Shown: positions 19,096-27,740, numbered from the stretch's first letter. The stretch: DNA of 64,000 nt from Leptolyngbya sp. KIOST-1 (GCF_000763385.1 NZ_JQFA01000002.1:1798001-1862000), one strand, 5' to 3'. A program made the numbers and translations. Notes: generated by a model from the sequence alone, not told the origin.

Positions 19096-19344
19096 GGGGC
19101 TGTCATCGATTAGCTGCTAAACGCTCAAAAAGCAAGGGGTACAGCCCCTAACCTGTCTTTTAAGTCGGGCGTGGCAAGGTTGGATATAGCCATCGCCAGA
19201 ACAGTTAGGCCATGACCGATACACTTGAAGCGATGGCTATACGCCGTTGCGCTACCCCAGTTTGCAGCGGTTACAGGGGGCATTGTCCTAAGCGCAATGG
19301 CCATCGCTATATACCGGGGTTTTCACCACAATCGATGACACGCC
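19096..19344. mobile_element. MITE-like element M1, copy 1 (with internal insert)
   Basis: Left end GGGGCTGTCATCGATTAG, right end (inverted) GGGCGTGTCATCGATTG. It lies exactly between the TAG stop of the GUN4 gene (CTAG 19092-19095) and the TAG stop of the convergent CDF gene (CTAA 19345-19348). Compared with copy 2 it carries about 125 extra bp in the middle. No coding capacity. Confidence 0.85.
19185..19311. repeat. Nested palindromic insert within M1 copy 1
   Basis: Interrupts the M1 sequence 'GGATATACCGG' at its TA. TATAGCCATCGC (19185-19196) is the exact inverse of GCGATGGCTATA (19230-19241), and the insert ends in GGCCATCGCTATA, an imperfect inverse of the start. TA flanks suggest TA-specific insertion. 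Confidence 0.65.
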
Positions 19345-20394
19345 CTAAGCCTGGGGCTGAATTTCAACGGTGACCTCGCCCAGGTAGGGCAGCTGCTGGT
19401 GCAGGTGCGCCTTGAGCCGGGTGACGATCGCGTCCCCCGCCGCCACCGAAAGCTGAGCCTCTACCCCGAGGGTGACCTCCGCGTAGAGCCGGTGCCCCAG
19501 CCACCGCCCCTTGACCCGCTGAACGGTGGCAGCAGCCGTATCTTCAAGCCCGTGCTCCACCTCATGCCGCAGGCGATCGAGCACCTCCGGCTCTACCCCG
19601 TCCAGCAGCCGGGTAAATACCGTTTGGCCCGACTCCCACACCACCCGCAGCAGCACCAGGGTAATGCCCAGGCCGATCATGGGGTCAGCCCAGGGGTAGC
19701 CCAGCCCCACCCCCAGGGCGCTGACCAGCACCGCCAAACTCACCAGGCCATCGGCGCGGGCGTGCAGCCCATCGGCCACCAGGGCGGCGCTGTTGATCTC
19801 GCGCCCCACCCGCAGGCGAAACAGAGCCACCGCCTCATTGCCCACAAAGCCAATTACCGCCGCCGCCGCCAGGGCCCCCAGATGGTCGATTGGCTGGGGC
19901 TGGTGCAGCCGCTCAATTGATTCATAGCCGGTAATCAGCGCGCTCAAAAAAATCACCCCTACGATCGCCACCCCGGCCAAATCTTCGGCTCGGCCATAGC
20001 CGTAGGCAAAGCGGGACGAGGGCCGAGCGCGGCTCAGCACAAAGGCCACCCCCAGCGGCACCGAGGTCAGGGCATCCCCCAGGTTGTGAATCAGGTCGGC
20101 CATCAGCGCCACGCTGCCCGAGAGGGCAAACACCACCGCCTGGGCGATCGCCGTTATCGCCAGCCCCACAAACGACCACTTCACCGCCCACAGCCCCCGG
20201 GCCGAGGCGGCAATTTCAGGATCTACCGCGCCGTGGGTGTGGCCGTGGCCGCCGTGGGCGTGGTCATAGGGGTGGGCATGCCCGTGGCTGTGGGGAGTAT
20301 TTACCAGGGTCGCTGAGGCGATCGCGCCATCGGCAGCGCTATTTGCCGCATCAGAGCCAGACCCTTGAGAAGCCCGAGAAGCCAAGTTAGTCAT
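19345..20394 (-). CDS. Cation diffusion facilitator (CDF) metal exporter
   Basis: 349 aa inner-membrane CDF transporter that exports divalent metal in exchange for protons. A His-rich N-terminal tail ('HSHGHAHPYDHAHGGHGHTH', about residues 36-55) is followed by six predicted membrane helices. The two metal-site motifs HxxxD are visible as 'ADLIHNLGDA' in helix 2 and 'ADGLHARADG' in helix 5. The cytoplasmic C-terminal domain runs from about residue 265. The His-rich N-terminus and HxxxD sites fit Zn/Co-type members. No regulator is adjacent; the nearest is the ArsR-family gene at 13.7-14.1 kb. Confidence 0.92.
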   Translation of the reverse strand: MTNLASRASQGSGSDAANSAADGAIASATLVNTPHSHGHAHPYDHAHGGHGHTHGAVDPEIAASARGLWAVKWSFVGLAITAIAQAVVFALSGSVALMADLIHNLGDALTSVPLGVAFVLSRARPSSRFAYGYGRAEDLAGVAIVGVIFLSALITGYESIERLHQPQPIDHLGALAAAAVIGFVGNEAVALFRLRVGREINSAALVADGLHARADGLVSLAVLVSALGVGLGYPWADPMIGLGITLVLLRVVWESGQTVFTRLLDGVEPEVLDRLRHEVEHGLEDTAAATVQRVKGRWLGHRLYAEVTLGVEAQLSVAAGDAIVTRLKAHLHQQLPYLGEVTVEIQPQA

Positions 20395-20538
20395 AGTGCG
20401 CGCAAGAGCTACTGAAGCGTTATGGTAGCGGCTCAGGCCTCAGTCTCACCACTGCATGGCCTAGATAGTGATCCAGTCAGGTCTCAGGAACCGCCCCTGG
20501 GCAAGTCGTTCGGACCCGATCGGTGCCCCAAACAATCA

Positions 20539-20573
20539 GGGGCCGGGGGGACAGAATCTGTCCCCCCGGCCCC
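20539..20573. terminator. 17-bp perfect hairpin, terminator or repeat, downstream of dps
   Basis: GGGGCCGGGGGGACAGA is followed after one base by its exact inverse. It lies 29 bp past the dps stop. There is no T-run, so it may be a dispersed hairpin repeat rather than a classical terminator. Confidence 0.6.
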
Positions 20574-20601
20574 CACCGGACTGTAGACACAGGGGCTATG
20601 C

Positions 20602-21132
20602 CTAGCCCAGATCGGCCTTCTTCACCAGGTGCGCCTCCAGGAACCACAGCCGCATGTCAATGGTGCGGGAGATCTCGGTGTAGAGGTCGGCGGTGTCGGC
20701 GTCGCCCAGGTCATCGGTGGTGTCGATGGCCTCACGCACGTGCTTGCCGTAGGCGGCAAAGCGCTCGGCCAGGGCCGTCACGTGCTCAGGGCCTTCCACC
20801 GCATCGGTGGGATACTCGGGCAAAATCGACTCGGCGGCGGCGATGCGGGCGGTGCCCATGGCGGTTCCCCCCAGGGCGGTAACCCGCTCGGCCACCATAT
20901 CGACGTAGCCCTCCAGTTCCCCAGCTAGCTCGTCAAACAGCTCGTGCAGCTGGTAGAAGTTCATGCCCTTCACATTCCAGTGGGCCTGCTTGGTCTGGGT
21001 CTTGAGGTCGAGGGTAGCGGCCAGCGTCTGGTTTAGCAGGGCGCACACCTGCGATCGCACCTCAGCCGACATATCGATGCGGGTGGGATAAAATCCGCGC
21101 TTGGTCTTGGTTTTTTCAGCGGTTGCAACCAT
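20602..21132 (-). CDS. dps: Dps/ferritin-like DNA-protection protein
   Basis: 176 aa from the ATG at 21132, preceded by AGAGAGG. Dps forms a 12-mer that oxidises and stores Fe(II), protecting DNA from peroxide. The ferroxidase motif 'KQAHWNVKGMNFYQLHELFDEL' region and downstream 'DMVAERVTALGG' place His and Asp/Glu residues correctly, and the C-terminal 'RLWFLEAHL' is typical. A monocistronic unit. Confidence 0.93.
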   Translation of the reverse strand: MVATAEKTKTKRGFYPTRIDMSAEVRSQVCALLNQTLAATLDLKTQTKQAHWNVKGMNFYQLHELFDELAGELEGYVDMVAERVTALGGTAMGTARIAAAESILPEYPTDAVEGPEHVTALAERFAAYGKHVREAIDTTDDLGDADTADLYTEISRTIDMRLWFLEAHLVKKADLG

Positions 21133-21478
21133 GGAGCCTCTCTTTGTTCTGTCAATCAAACGGATAACTAACAAATCTGCCGTACGGCCTGCGGGCCCAG
21201 TCTTGGCAATCCTACCACTATCGCCCCGGCCTCTTCTAAATCATACTCGTTATGAGTACGACTTGCAACCTCGGTTCCTCGCCTCTTTATAAAATTGCGC
21301 CGTCGCCCCGGTCAATCACGCTGGCCAGGGGTCCAAAAGCGCTCCCCTGGCTTGAATCTGCCCGCTTCGGCAGTGCCCTCGCCAGCATAGCGCTGCCCCA
21401 GCAGCTGGATCTGTATTCCAGTGCCCCAGTTTTTTGCCGCTTCTTGCTTTCGCCAGGCACTAGGGCACGCCCCAGGGT
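21133..21478. other. Gene-free stretch between dps and the PCP_red gene
   Basis: No gene is seen. A small palindrome TACTC-GTTAT-GAGTA lies at 21244-21258, about 110 bp upstream of dps, and could be an operator of the Fur/PerR or another type; this is only a suggestion. The rest is GC-rich and unremarkable. Confidence 0.3.
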
Positions 21479-21649
21479 TTACTGGCCAAACTCCAGCCGC
21501 ACCTGCTCGACCAAATCGGCCGTTACCACCTCAGCTTCGGCCTGACGCGCCACATCTTCAATTCGCTTGCGAGCCTGAGCCCGAACAAAAAACGGAATAT
21601 TTTTGAGCTTGGCCTGGGCATCGGGCGTCCAGGGAAGGTCGTCAACCAT
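21479..21649 (-). CDS. PCP_red-domain small protein
   Basis: 56 aa. The pattern '[21 protein letters not shown]' region followed by '[24 protein letters not shown]' is that of the PCP_red domain, found at the C-terminus of ChlB (light-independent protochlorophyllide reductase) and as stand-alone small proteins in cyanobacteria. The function of the stand-alone form is not established. Start ATG 21649, stop TAA; sense and codon use fit a real gene. Confidence 0.75.
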   Translation of the reverse strand: MVDDLPWTPDAQAKLKNIPFFVRAQARKRIEDVARQAEAEVVTADLVEQVRLEFGQ

Positions 21650-22052
21650 TAGCGAAGTCTGCTCCCAATTGCAACGAATGCCCTAATCCTATACGTCGCC
21701 TCAGGGCCAATGTAAGGTTTTTGCCAAGGTGTAACGTTCCATCAGGAAAGCCAGGCCGTAGATGCGTAGATTATGGTGTCGGTTTGCCCAACTCTACCTC
21801 AGCCCCCGATCGCCTCGATCTCTCCCCCCGCCAGGGCCCGCCCCCAGGGCCCACCCCCAGAGTCACCCCAGATTAACCAATGCGGCTGGCCGTCCTAAAC
21901 CCCCAGGGGCTAGAACCCCGGCGGCTTCAGGTCAGGCTCCCAGGCCCTGGAACTCAAGCCCTTGTTCTAAAGTCCTGGCGGATTGGGAATACTAAGCCCA
22001 GGTTGGCAAATGGCCTATCGGCACACGTTTAGACACGTTACAAGAGAGCGTC
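21650..22052. other. Gene-free stretch upstream of the sigma factor gene
   Basis: About 400 bp with no coding frame of merit, no RNA gene and no repeat recognised. It should hold the divergent promoters of the PCP_red gene and the sigma factor gene. Confidence 0.4.
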
Positions 22053-23315
22053 ATGGTAGCAACACCCCACTACAAAAAAGATGAAGCCTCCGCCCTACCC
22101 GATCAGGAGCTTGGCCTCCGCAGCCTAGGAGAAGAGGACGAAGGGGCATCCCTTCAGCTCCATGACTTTTCCTCCGTCGATGTTGAGGAGGGTGACTTTG
22201 AAGCCGATGCCGCCGCCGTGCTGAAGGGCAAGCGCACCACCGACCTGGTGCGCCTCTACCTGCAAGAAATTGGCCGGGTCCGGCTGCTGGAGCGCCACGA
22301 AGAGGTTTCCGAAGCCCAGTGTGTGCAGAGCTACATGCAGCTGCTAGAGGACTTAACCCAGGCCGCCGACCAGAGTGGCGGCATTCTAGCCGTCTACAGC
22401 AACCTGCTGAAAACCCGCGATCGCCTCTCCTCTCAGCTGGGCTATCGCCCATCCCTGGAGCGCTGGGCCACCGAAGCCGGCGTGCCCAGCGCCGACCTCA
22501 AACCCACCCTCACCGCCGGCAAACGGGCCTGGGCCGAACTCAGCAACCTCACCGTGGCCGAGCTTGAGAAGGCCATTGCCGAGGGCATTCGCGCCAAAGA
22601 GCACATGATCAAGGCCAACCTGCGCCTGGTGGTTTCGGTGGCCAAAAAGTACCAGAATCGGGGCCTGGAGCTGCTCGATCTGATTCAGGAAGGTACCCTG
22701 GGCCTGGAGCGGGCGGTGGAAAAATTTGACCCCACCAAGGGCTACCGCTTTAGCACCTACGCCTACTGGTGGATTCGCCAGGGGATTACCCGGGCGATCG
22801 CCACCCAGAGCCGCACCATTCGCCTGCCCGTCCACATCACCGAAAAGCTTAACAAAATCAAAAAAGCCCAGCGCAAACTCTCCCAAGAAAAGGGCCGCAC
22901 CCCCTCGGTCGAAGACATCGCCCGCGAGCTGGATATGACCGCCGCCCAGGTGCGCGAGGTGCTGCTGCGCGTGCCCCGCGCTGTATCGCTGGAAACCAAG
23001 GTGGGCAAAGACCGCGACACCGAGTTGGGCGATCTGCTCGAAACCGACTGCATGTCCCCCGAAGACATGCTGATCCGCGAGTCCCTGCGCCGCGACCTGC
23101 AGCAGCTGATGGCCGACCTCACCACCCGTGAGCAGGACGTGATCAACATGCGCTTTGGCCTCGGCGACGGCACCCCCTACTCCTTGGCCGAAATTGGCCG
23201 CGCCCTGGAGCTTTCCCGCGAGCGAGTGCGCCAGATTGAGTCCAAGGCGCTGCAAAAGCTGCGCCAGCCCAAGCGCCGCAACCGCGTTCGCGACTACCTC
23301 GAAGCGCTCAACTAG
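22053..23315 (+). CDS. sigC: Group 2 sigma-70 factor, SigC-like
   Basis: 420 aa RpoD-family sigma factor. Region 1.2/2.1 starts at 'TDLVRLYLQEIGRVRLL', region 2 has 'LVVSVAKKYQNRGLELLDLIQEG' and 'YAYWWIRQGITRAIA', region 3 follows, and region 4 ends 'ELSRERVRQIESKALQKLR'. No long region 1.1 is present, so it is a non-essential group 2 factor. A spacer of about 90 residues between regions 1.2 and 2 ('LGYRPSLERWATEAGV') resembles cyanobacterial SigC as I remember it; the exact subgroup is less certain than the family. Confidence 0.9.
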   Translation: MVATPHYKKDEASALPDQELGLRSLGEEDEGASLQLHDFSSVDVEEGDFEADAAAVLKGKRTTDLVRLYLQEIGRVRLLERHEEVSEAQCVQSYMQLLEDLTQAADQSGGILAVYSNLLKTRDRLSSQLGYRPSLERWATEAGVPSADLKPTLTAGKRAWAELSNLTVAELEKAIAEGIRAKEHMIKANLRLVVSVAKKYQNRGLELLDLIQEGTLGLERAVEKFDPTKGYRFSTYAYWWIRQGITRAIATQSRTIRLPVHITEKLNKIKKAQRKLSQEKGRTPSVEDIARELDMTAAQVREVLLRVPRAVSLETKVGKDRDTELGDLLETDCMSPEDMLIRESLRRDLQQLMADLTTREQDVINMRFGLGDGTPYSLAEIGRALELSRERVRQIESKALQKLRQPKRRNRVRDYLEALN

Positions 23316-23336
23316 AGAACCATGCCCTCAAGGGTC

Positions 23337-23365
23337 GTAGGGGCGTTGCACTGCAACGCCCCTAC
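23337..23365. repeat. Dispersed hairpin repeat with 14-bp arms
   Basis: GTAGGGGCGTTGCA, one base, then its exact inverse. It resembles a repeat common in cyanobacterial intergenic regions and lies 22 bp after the sigma factor stop, where it could also serve as a terminator hairpin. Confidence 0.75.
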
Positions 23366-23457
23366 CAGGTATTGGGTTCAAATCGGGGTTTTGTGAGTCG
23401 GATTTGGGATCAGGCATCAACGCTGACAGCCCCTAATGTTCTGTCAAACCTAAGTTT

Positions 23458-23545
23458 GTAGGGTTAGGTGGCGCGCTAGCGTAACCCAACCAGGCTGACT
23501 GCCGTTGGGTTACGCTCCGATTTACCCAATCTACGGGAACCCTAC
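23458..23545. repeat. Nested palindromic repeat
   Basis: Outer arms GTAGGGTT / AACCCTAC, inner arms GTAACCCAAC (23481-23490) / GTTGGGTTAC (23504-23513). This layout matches another widespread cyanobacterial repeat. It ends 6 bp before the holB stop codon. Confidence 0.75.
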
Positions 23546-23551
23546 TGACGC

Positions 23552-24505
23552 CTAGACCTGCACCAGCGCCATCAGCATCACCTCCCAAACCAGGCGGGGC
23601 TGCACAAAGCGGCGCAGATGGCCCTTAGCGGCTTCCAGCTTAGGTAGCCAGCGGGGGCTCTCGGCGGGGTAACTCTGCCAGTACCAGTTGAGGAGATAGT
23701 CCAGCAGCCAGAGCTGGGCCTCGGTGTCGAGGGCTTTGGCCACCTGGCGGGCCTGGTCGAGGGCCTCGCGCAGGGTACGGGGGGGCTGGTGCAGGGCGGT
23801 GAGCAGCTCGGGGGGAATGGTTTGGAGCTGGTGGTAGGCGGCGATCGCCCCCCCCGGACTGCCCTGGGCCATCGCCAAGATCTGCGGCTGCTCCAGCACC
23901 TCGCCTTGCCCTACCCGCTGGAGCACCATCGCCATATCGGCTGCGTTCAGCCGCTGGAACGGAATCGTTTGGCAGCGCGATACCAGCGTGGGCAGCAGCG
24001 CCTGGGGGCCTGGGGCCAGCAGCAGGATGGTCGCCTGCCCAGGTTCCTCCAGGGTCTTGAGCAGACCGTTGGCGGCCCCCTCGGCCATAGTTTCGGCGGC
24101 TTCAATCACCACCACCGCCCGACGGGCTTCCAGGGGCGGACGGCTGAGGAACTGGGCAATCTGGCGCACCTGCTCCAGGCGCGTCTGGGGTGGGCTTTTG
24201 CGGCTGAGGCCCTCCTCTGTGGCCAGGGATGCTGCGATCAATCGGCCCTGGTGCAGGTAGGTGGGCTCGACCCACAGGAGGTCAGGGTGGTTGCGCTGCA
24301 CAATCCGCCGTTGCAGGACCGGCGATGGCGGCTCGGATGTCGCCAGGAGAATTTCCGCAAACCGCTCAGCGGCCAGCCGCCGCCCCACCCCCTGGGGACC
24401 AGCGAACAGGTAAGCCGGGGCCTCCCGCCCCCGATCGCAGGCGCGGCAGAGCAGGGCCACAGCGGTGTCCTGGCCAACTAGGTCATCAAATTGGGGGCGT
24501 ACCAC
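23552..24505 (-). CDS. holB: DNA polymerase III delta-prime subunit
   Basis: 317 aa clamp-loader subunit. The N-terminal AAA-like fold is present, but the P-loop reads 'GPQGVGRR' instead of ending in Lys-Ser/Thr, in keeping with delta-prime being a non-hydrolysing subunit. 'NGLLKTLEEPGQATILLLAPG' and 'TLVSRCQTIPF' (sensor region) are typical. The zinc-binding cysteines of many bacterial homologues are not seen. The start ATG lies 28 bp inside the tmk gene, so the two are coupled, as in other bacteria. Confidence 0.9.
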   Translation of the reverse strand: MVRPQFDDLVGQDTAVALLCRACDRGREAPAYLFAGPQGVGRRLAAERFAEILLATSEPPSPVLQRRIVQRNHPDLLWVEPTYLHQGRLIAASLATEEGLSRKSPPQTRLEQVRQIAQFLSRPPLEARRAVVVIEAAETMAEGAANGLLKTLEEPGQATILLLAPGPQALLPTLVSRCQTIPFQRLNAADMAMVLQRVGQGEVLEQPQILAMAQGSPGGAIAAYHQLQTIPPELLTALHQPPRTLREALDQARQVAKALDTEAQLWLLDYLLNWYWQSYPAESPRWLPKLEAAKGHLRRFVQPRLVWEVMLMALVQV

Positions 24506-25161
24506 TGCTGCAAATACCCTTCCACAACGGCAAAAATTTCCCTGGCCACAGCTTCTACCCCAGCCGCCGCGTCGATCGCCACAATTCGCTCGCGGTGCTG
24601 CGCTGCCAGGGCCGCAAAGCCCCCCTGCACCCGCTGGTGAAAGCTCAGATCCGCCTGCTCCATGCGATCGGCACCCCCTCGCTGCTGGGTGCGGGCCAGC
24701 CCCACTTCGGCATCGAGCTGGAGCCAGAGGGTGAGGTCGGGCACCAGCCCCCCGGTGGCCACCCGGTTGAGCTGGTCAATCAGGTCCAGATCGAGGCCGC
24801 GCCCGTAGCCCTGGTAGGCCACCGTTGAGTCAATAAAGCGATCGCACAGCACCCAGCAGCCCTCGGCCAGGGCAGGTTTGATCACCTCTTCGACATGCTG
24901 GGCGCGATCGGCGGCATAGAGCAACAGTTCGGCCCGACTGGCCATAGCCGCCCTACCCTGATAGCCCAGCAGGAGGTGCCGCAGCCCCAACCCCAGTTCC
25001 GTGCCCCCTGGCTCACGGGTGGTCAGCAGCCCAGATACCGCATGCTGCTCCTGGAGCCGCTGAAACGCACGGTGCTTGAGCAGCGTCGCCTGCAAAATGG
25101 GCAGCTGAGTCGATTTGCCACACCCTTCTACCCCCTCAAAGACCAGCAGTTTGCCTGGCAT
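24478..25161 (-). CDS. tmk: Thymidylate kinase
   Basis: 227 aa from the Met at 25161 ('MPGKLLVFEGVEGCGKST'); the 14-codon extension upstream lacks conserved residues. Phosphorylates dTMP to dTDP. P-loop 'EGVEGCGKST', DRx motif 'CDRFIDSTVAYQGYGRG' and 'TTREPGGTELG' are all in place. First gene of a tmk-holB operon. Confidence 0.95.
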   Translation of the reverse strand: MPGKLLVFEGVEGCGKSTQLPILQATLLKHRAFQRLQEQHAVSGLLTTREPGGTELGLGLRHLLLGYQGRAAMASRAELLLYAADRAQHVEEVIKPALAEGCWVLCDRFIDSTVAYQGYGRGLDLDLIDQLNRVATGGLVPDLTLWLQLDAEVGLARTQQRGGADRMEQADLSFHQRVQGGFAALAAQHRERIVAIDAAAGVEAVAREIFAVVEGYLQQWYAPNLMT

Positions 25162-25381
25162 TGCCTGTGCCCCTAGTGGTTGCCCCTTCAAGCTTACAGG
25201 CAATGCCGCCAGCCTCGGCCCTCTGGCCGGCCGCCGCCGCCCGCAAAAAATATGCTATACAATAAGATACAAACCTGGGGTGGAGCATACCCAGGCAAAT
25301 GGGTTCGTTGGGGAACTAAGCTTAAGTCGCCATCGACCTTGTACTGAGCAACAGTTGTTACAGTCTCAGCAAAGGACGCCT

Positions 25382-25699
25382 ATGGCCCGTTATACCAACT
25401 CTCTTCCGGTTCCAGAGACAACCTCTCGACTGCGAGACTCTATCATCAGCTCGCTTAAGTCCTTTGGGTTGAATATGGTCTACGAGAACGGCGATTACCT
25501 GGTCGCCAAAGAGCAACCCGGTCAAGTTTCTATATCTCAGCTCACCACCATTGAAGTTTTGATCAATCAACCGACCGTGGCCGCAGGTGCGGGCTGTGTA
25601 AACCTGGTGGTAAAAAACGAAGAACTGCCGCTCAGGCGGGACAACCACTGTGAGCAGGTGTTTAGCGCCGTCAATCAGGCCATTGTAGCGCTGGTCTAG
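25382..25699 (+). CDS. Conserved cyanobacterial protein of unknown function
   Basis: 105 aa. I do not recognise a named family. Sequence is soluble with no signal peptide; the first half 'SRLRDSIISSLKSFGLNMVYENGDYLVAKE' and the second 'VEVLINQPTVAAGAGCVNLVV'-like half suggest a small alpha/beta fold. The start at 25382 follows AAAGGA by 6 bases. A promoter with TATACAATAAGAT lies about 125 bp upstream, and the leader has a small hairpin (CCTGGG/CCCAGG). The TAG stop is formed at the CTAG target of M1 copy 2. Confidence 0.7.
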   Translation: MARYTNSLPVPETTSRLRDSIISSLKSFGLNMVYENGDYLVAKEQPGQVSISQLTTIEVLINQPTVAAGAGCVNLVVKNEELPLRRDNHCEQVFSAVNQAIVALV

Positions 25700-25822
25700 G
25701 GCGTGTCATCAATTGTGGCAAAATCCCGGTATATCAAGCTTTGCCACGCCCGACCCAAACGACAGCCTAGGAGCTGTAGCCCTTGGTTGTTGAGCGTTTA
25801 GCAGCTAATTGATGACAGCCCC
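25700..25822. mobile_element. MITE-like element M1, copy 2 (uninterrupted)
   Basis: 123 bp, opposite orientation to copy 1. Ends GGGCGTGTCATCAATTG (left) and, inverted, GGGGCTGTCATCAATTAG (right). The left end abuts the TAG stop of the preceding gene at CTAG 25696-25699; the right flank is TTGG, a diverged target. This is the simplest copy and a good reference for the family. Confidence 0.85.
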
Positions 25823-25829
25823 TTGGGCG

Positions 25830-26145
25830 TTGTGAGCCAAGCAAAACCTAGCTCAAACCCGTGGGTTGGGTGCCGCGATAGCAGAACCCGAAGGATCTCT
25901 TGGATGTTAAGCGTTCTTCCTCAGAAACGCGGTCCAAACGGCTCCGTTGCACCCAAGCTACGAGATGCCGAACAGTCTCAAGGCCCGAGATTTCCCCATT
26001 CCTAGCAACCTAAACCGCCGCAGGGTTGACATTGGCCACCGTCAGAGAGAACGCCTCTCAGCCAACATCCGAACTTCAGTCGTTCACGGCACCAGGTTTT
26101 CCCCGAGCAGTTCCTACGCCAGACGCTGTAGTAGCCCCAGCTGGC
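25830..26145. other. Gene-free stretch with possible structured RNA
   Basis: About 315 bp without a gene. Several complementary blocks are visible, for example TTGGGTGC (about 25863) with GCACCCAA (about 25948), enclosing AGGATCTCTTGG...TCCT, and an AGAGAG/CTCTCA block near 26045. This could be a structured RNA such as 6S-type, but I could not match it to a known family. Direction is not decided. Confidence 0.3.
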
Positions 26146-26213
26146 CTACATCTCTGTATCTTCGTCTAGGTCCTCTGACCCCTCGTCGCCCTCTTCCACC
26201 ATATTGGGGCTGA

Positions 26214-26600
26214 TCAGGGTGATTCGAACTCGTCCGGGGGGAGCGTGGACTGACTATCGCGCTTGAGCTGGTAATAAATTGCACGGGCCTGGGGACCAAA
26301 GACAATTTCGTCTTCATTTTTAAGGTCGTGGGCCTGAAGCTTACGCCCGTTAATCAGCATGCCGTTGGCACTGGGCTTCCCCTTTAAATTGCCATCTACA
26401 ATGCGGTAGTAAAAGGTGTCGTCGTCCTTTGGCAGTTGTACCAGGGTGGCATGGTGGCGTGAGACAAACTGCGACGACAGTCGAATGTCGCACTTGGGAT
26501 CCCGTCCAATGGAGTAGACCGATCCGTCCAGAACGATCTCTCGACGGCCTTTACTGTCTTCGACGATGAGAATATTGCTGAGTTTGGTATGGAGTGGCAT
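26214..26600 (-). CDS. FHA-domain protein, possibly shortened by a frameshift
   Basis: 128 aa from the Met at 26600. FHA domains bind phosphothreonine peptides. Core motifs: 'YSIGRDPKCDIRL', 'FVSRHHATL' and 'NGMLINGRKLQ'. The reading ends '...LPPDEFESP' stop. In the next frame the same DNA continues for 25 codons without a stop as 'ITLISPNMVEEGDEGSEDLD' and more acidic residues to a TAG at 26146-26148, which looks like the true tail of this family. One missing base near 26222-26228 would explain it: a mutation or a sequencing error. Confidence 0.85.
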   Translation of the reverse strand: MPLHTKLSNILIVEDSKGRREIVLDGSVYSIGRDPKCDIRLSSQFVSRHHATLVQLPKDDDTFYYRIVDGNLKGKPSANGMLINGRKLQAHDLKNEDEIVFGPQARAIYYQLKRDSQSTLPPDEFESP

Positions 26601-26879
26601 GCTCGGACACTTGCAAAAACGGAGCCCAGAATCAATTTGACAGGAAACGACCAATCTTTTCGGCAACCCAACCGTCAATGCACCCCTTCCCATTTCACCA
26701 GCGCCTCGGCTCTTGAGAACCGATTAGCGACACGGCGCGTGGTTAGCTGACCAGGAGTAAGCTGGGTAGCCTGACGCCACCGGGGAAGACAACGCTGAAA
26801 GTCAACGGACGGTCGCCCACTAGTTTACCCTGTGTAGCCATTGCCTGAATGGTAGCAGAATCCCCTTTGGGTGTCCGCC

Positions 26880-27455
26880 TCAGTCGGTGGCGTCTACTTC
26901 TAATTCTTCCCAGGGATTGGAGTTGACATCACGCAGACGCTTGAGCATCCAGTCAAAACGAATGCCACCGATGGACAGCATGTCGTTCATTTCGTCTAGC
27001 CCAGCGTCGTTGAGGCTGGCTACTGGCCGCCAGTGCTCTCCCTGCAGGTGCTTAACCGTGCTGCGCAGACGACTGGAAAGCAAAATCGCCAGGGCGCGGT
27101 AAAAGCGCGAGGCAAACCAGATGTCCTGCTGAAGTTTGTGGCGCAGCTGGGCGCAGGAAATCGACATCACAATGCTTGGCTCCAGGGCAGACACCGTGGC
27201 GGAGGGTGGTTGGCTATCGACAAAGGACATTTCCCCAACCACTTCCCCTGTAGCCAGGTGGGCGATGGGCTGAGCGTTGAGAGCCGCCACCGACACCTCC
27301 AGGCCCCCGTCTAAAATAAGATAGATGTGTTCGCAGGGTTCGCCCTCGCGAATGAGCACCTGCCCAGGCTGAAGCTCCTGCCGCTGCCCAACCTCGATCA
27401 GCCAGTCAACGTCGTCGTCTTCTAAAACCCCAAGGATGAATACTACACGTTTCAT
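26880..27455 (-). CDS. Cyclic-nucleotide-binding-domain protein
   Basis: 191 aa from the Met at 27455. A single cNMP domain (about residues 1-125) shows 'LQPGQVLIREGEPCEHIYLILDGGLEV' and 'ATGEVVGEMSFVDSQPPSATV', the phosphate-binding cassette, where the usual Arg is Pro-Pro-Ser in the signature. The C-terminal 65 residues have no HTH, so it is not a CRP-type activator; it may be a signalling or membrane-linked protein. It is preceded by about 285 bp without a gene. Confidence 0.8.
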   Translation of the reverse strand: MKRVVFILGVLEDDDVDWLIEVGQRQELQPGQVLIREGEPCEHIYLILDGGLEVSVAALNAQPIAHLATGEVVGEMSFVDSQPPSATVSALEPSIVMSISCAQLRHKLQQDIWFASRFYRALAILLSSRLRSTVKHLQGEHWRPVASLNDAGLDEMNDMLSIGGIRFDWMLKRLRDVNSNPWEELEVDATD

Positions 27456-27740
27456 GGCTGCAGCCCTACTCCACGATCGCCCGCCTGCCGTTGGCAAGGC
27501 CGGGGTTGAGACTTGGACCTAGGCCACAGCTAAAGGAAGACCATCCTGCAACGCTGGAATATTGCCGCATAGCTACCTTATAGAGGTTCTGCCAGTTTTC
27601 TAACATACCCTACGATGGCCTGTATGAAACGTGGCTGCTGCCACGGTGTTCTGCAACAGTTCTCAACACGGCACTAGACTTAAGCTTTAAGCGCTGGGGC
27701 GGTCAGATGGCCCTTCTATCTTGTTTTTTAATCCTTTCCT

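Noticed and set aside
19096..19344. M1 copy 1 as a small gene or regulatory RNA of the CDF exporter
   Set aside because: Three other copies occur beside unrelated genes, so its presence is explained by transposition.
26214..26240. GAGTTCGAATCACC resembling a tRNA T-arm
   Set aside because: It lies in the coding end of the FHA gene and no acceptor or anticodon arm can be built around it. I found no tRNA in the window.
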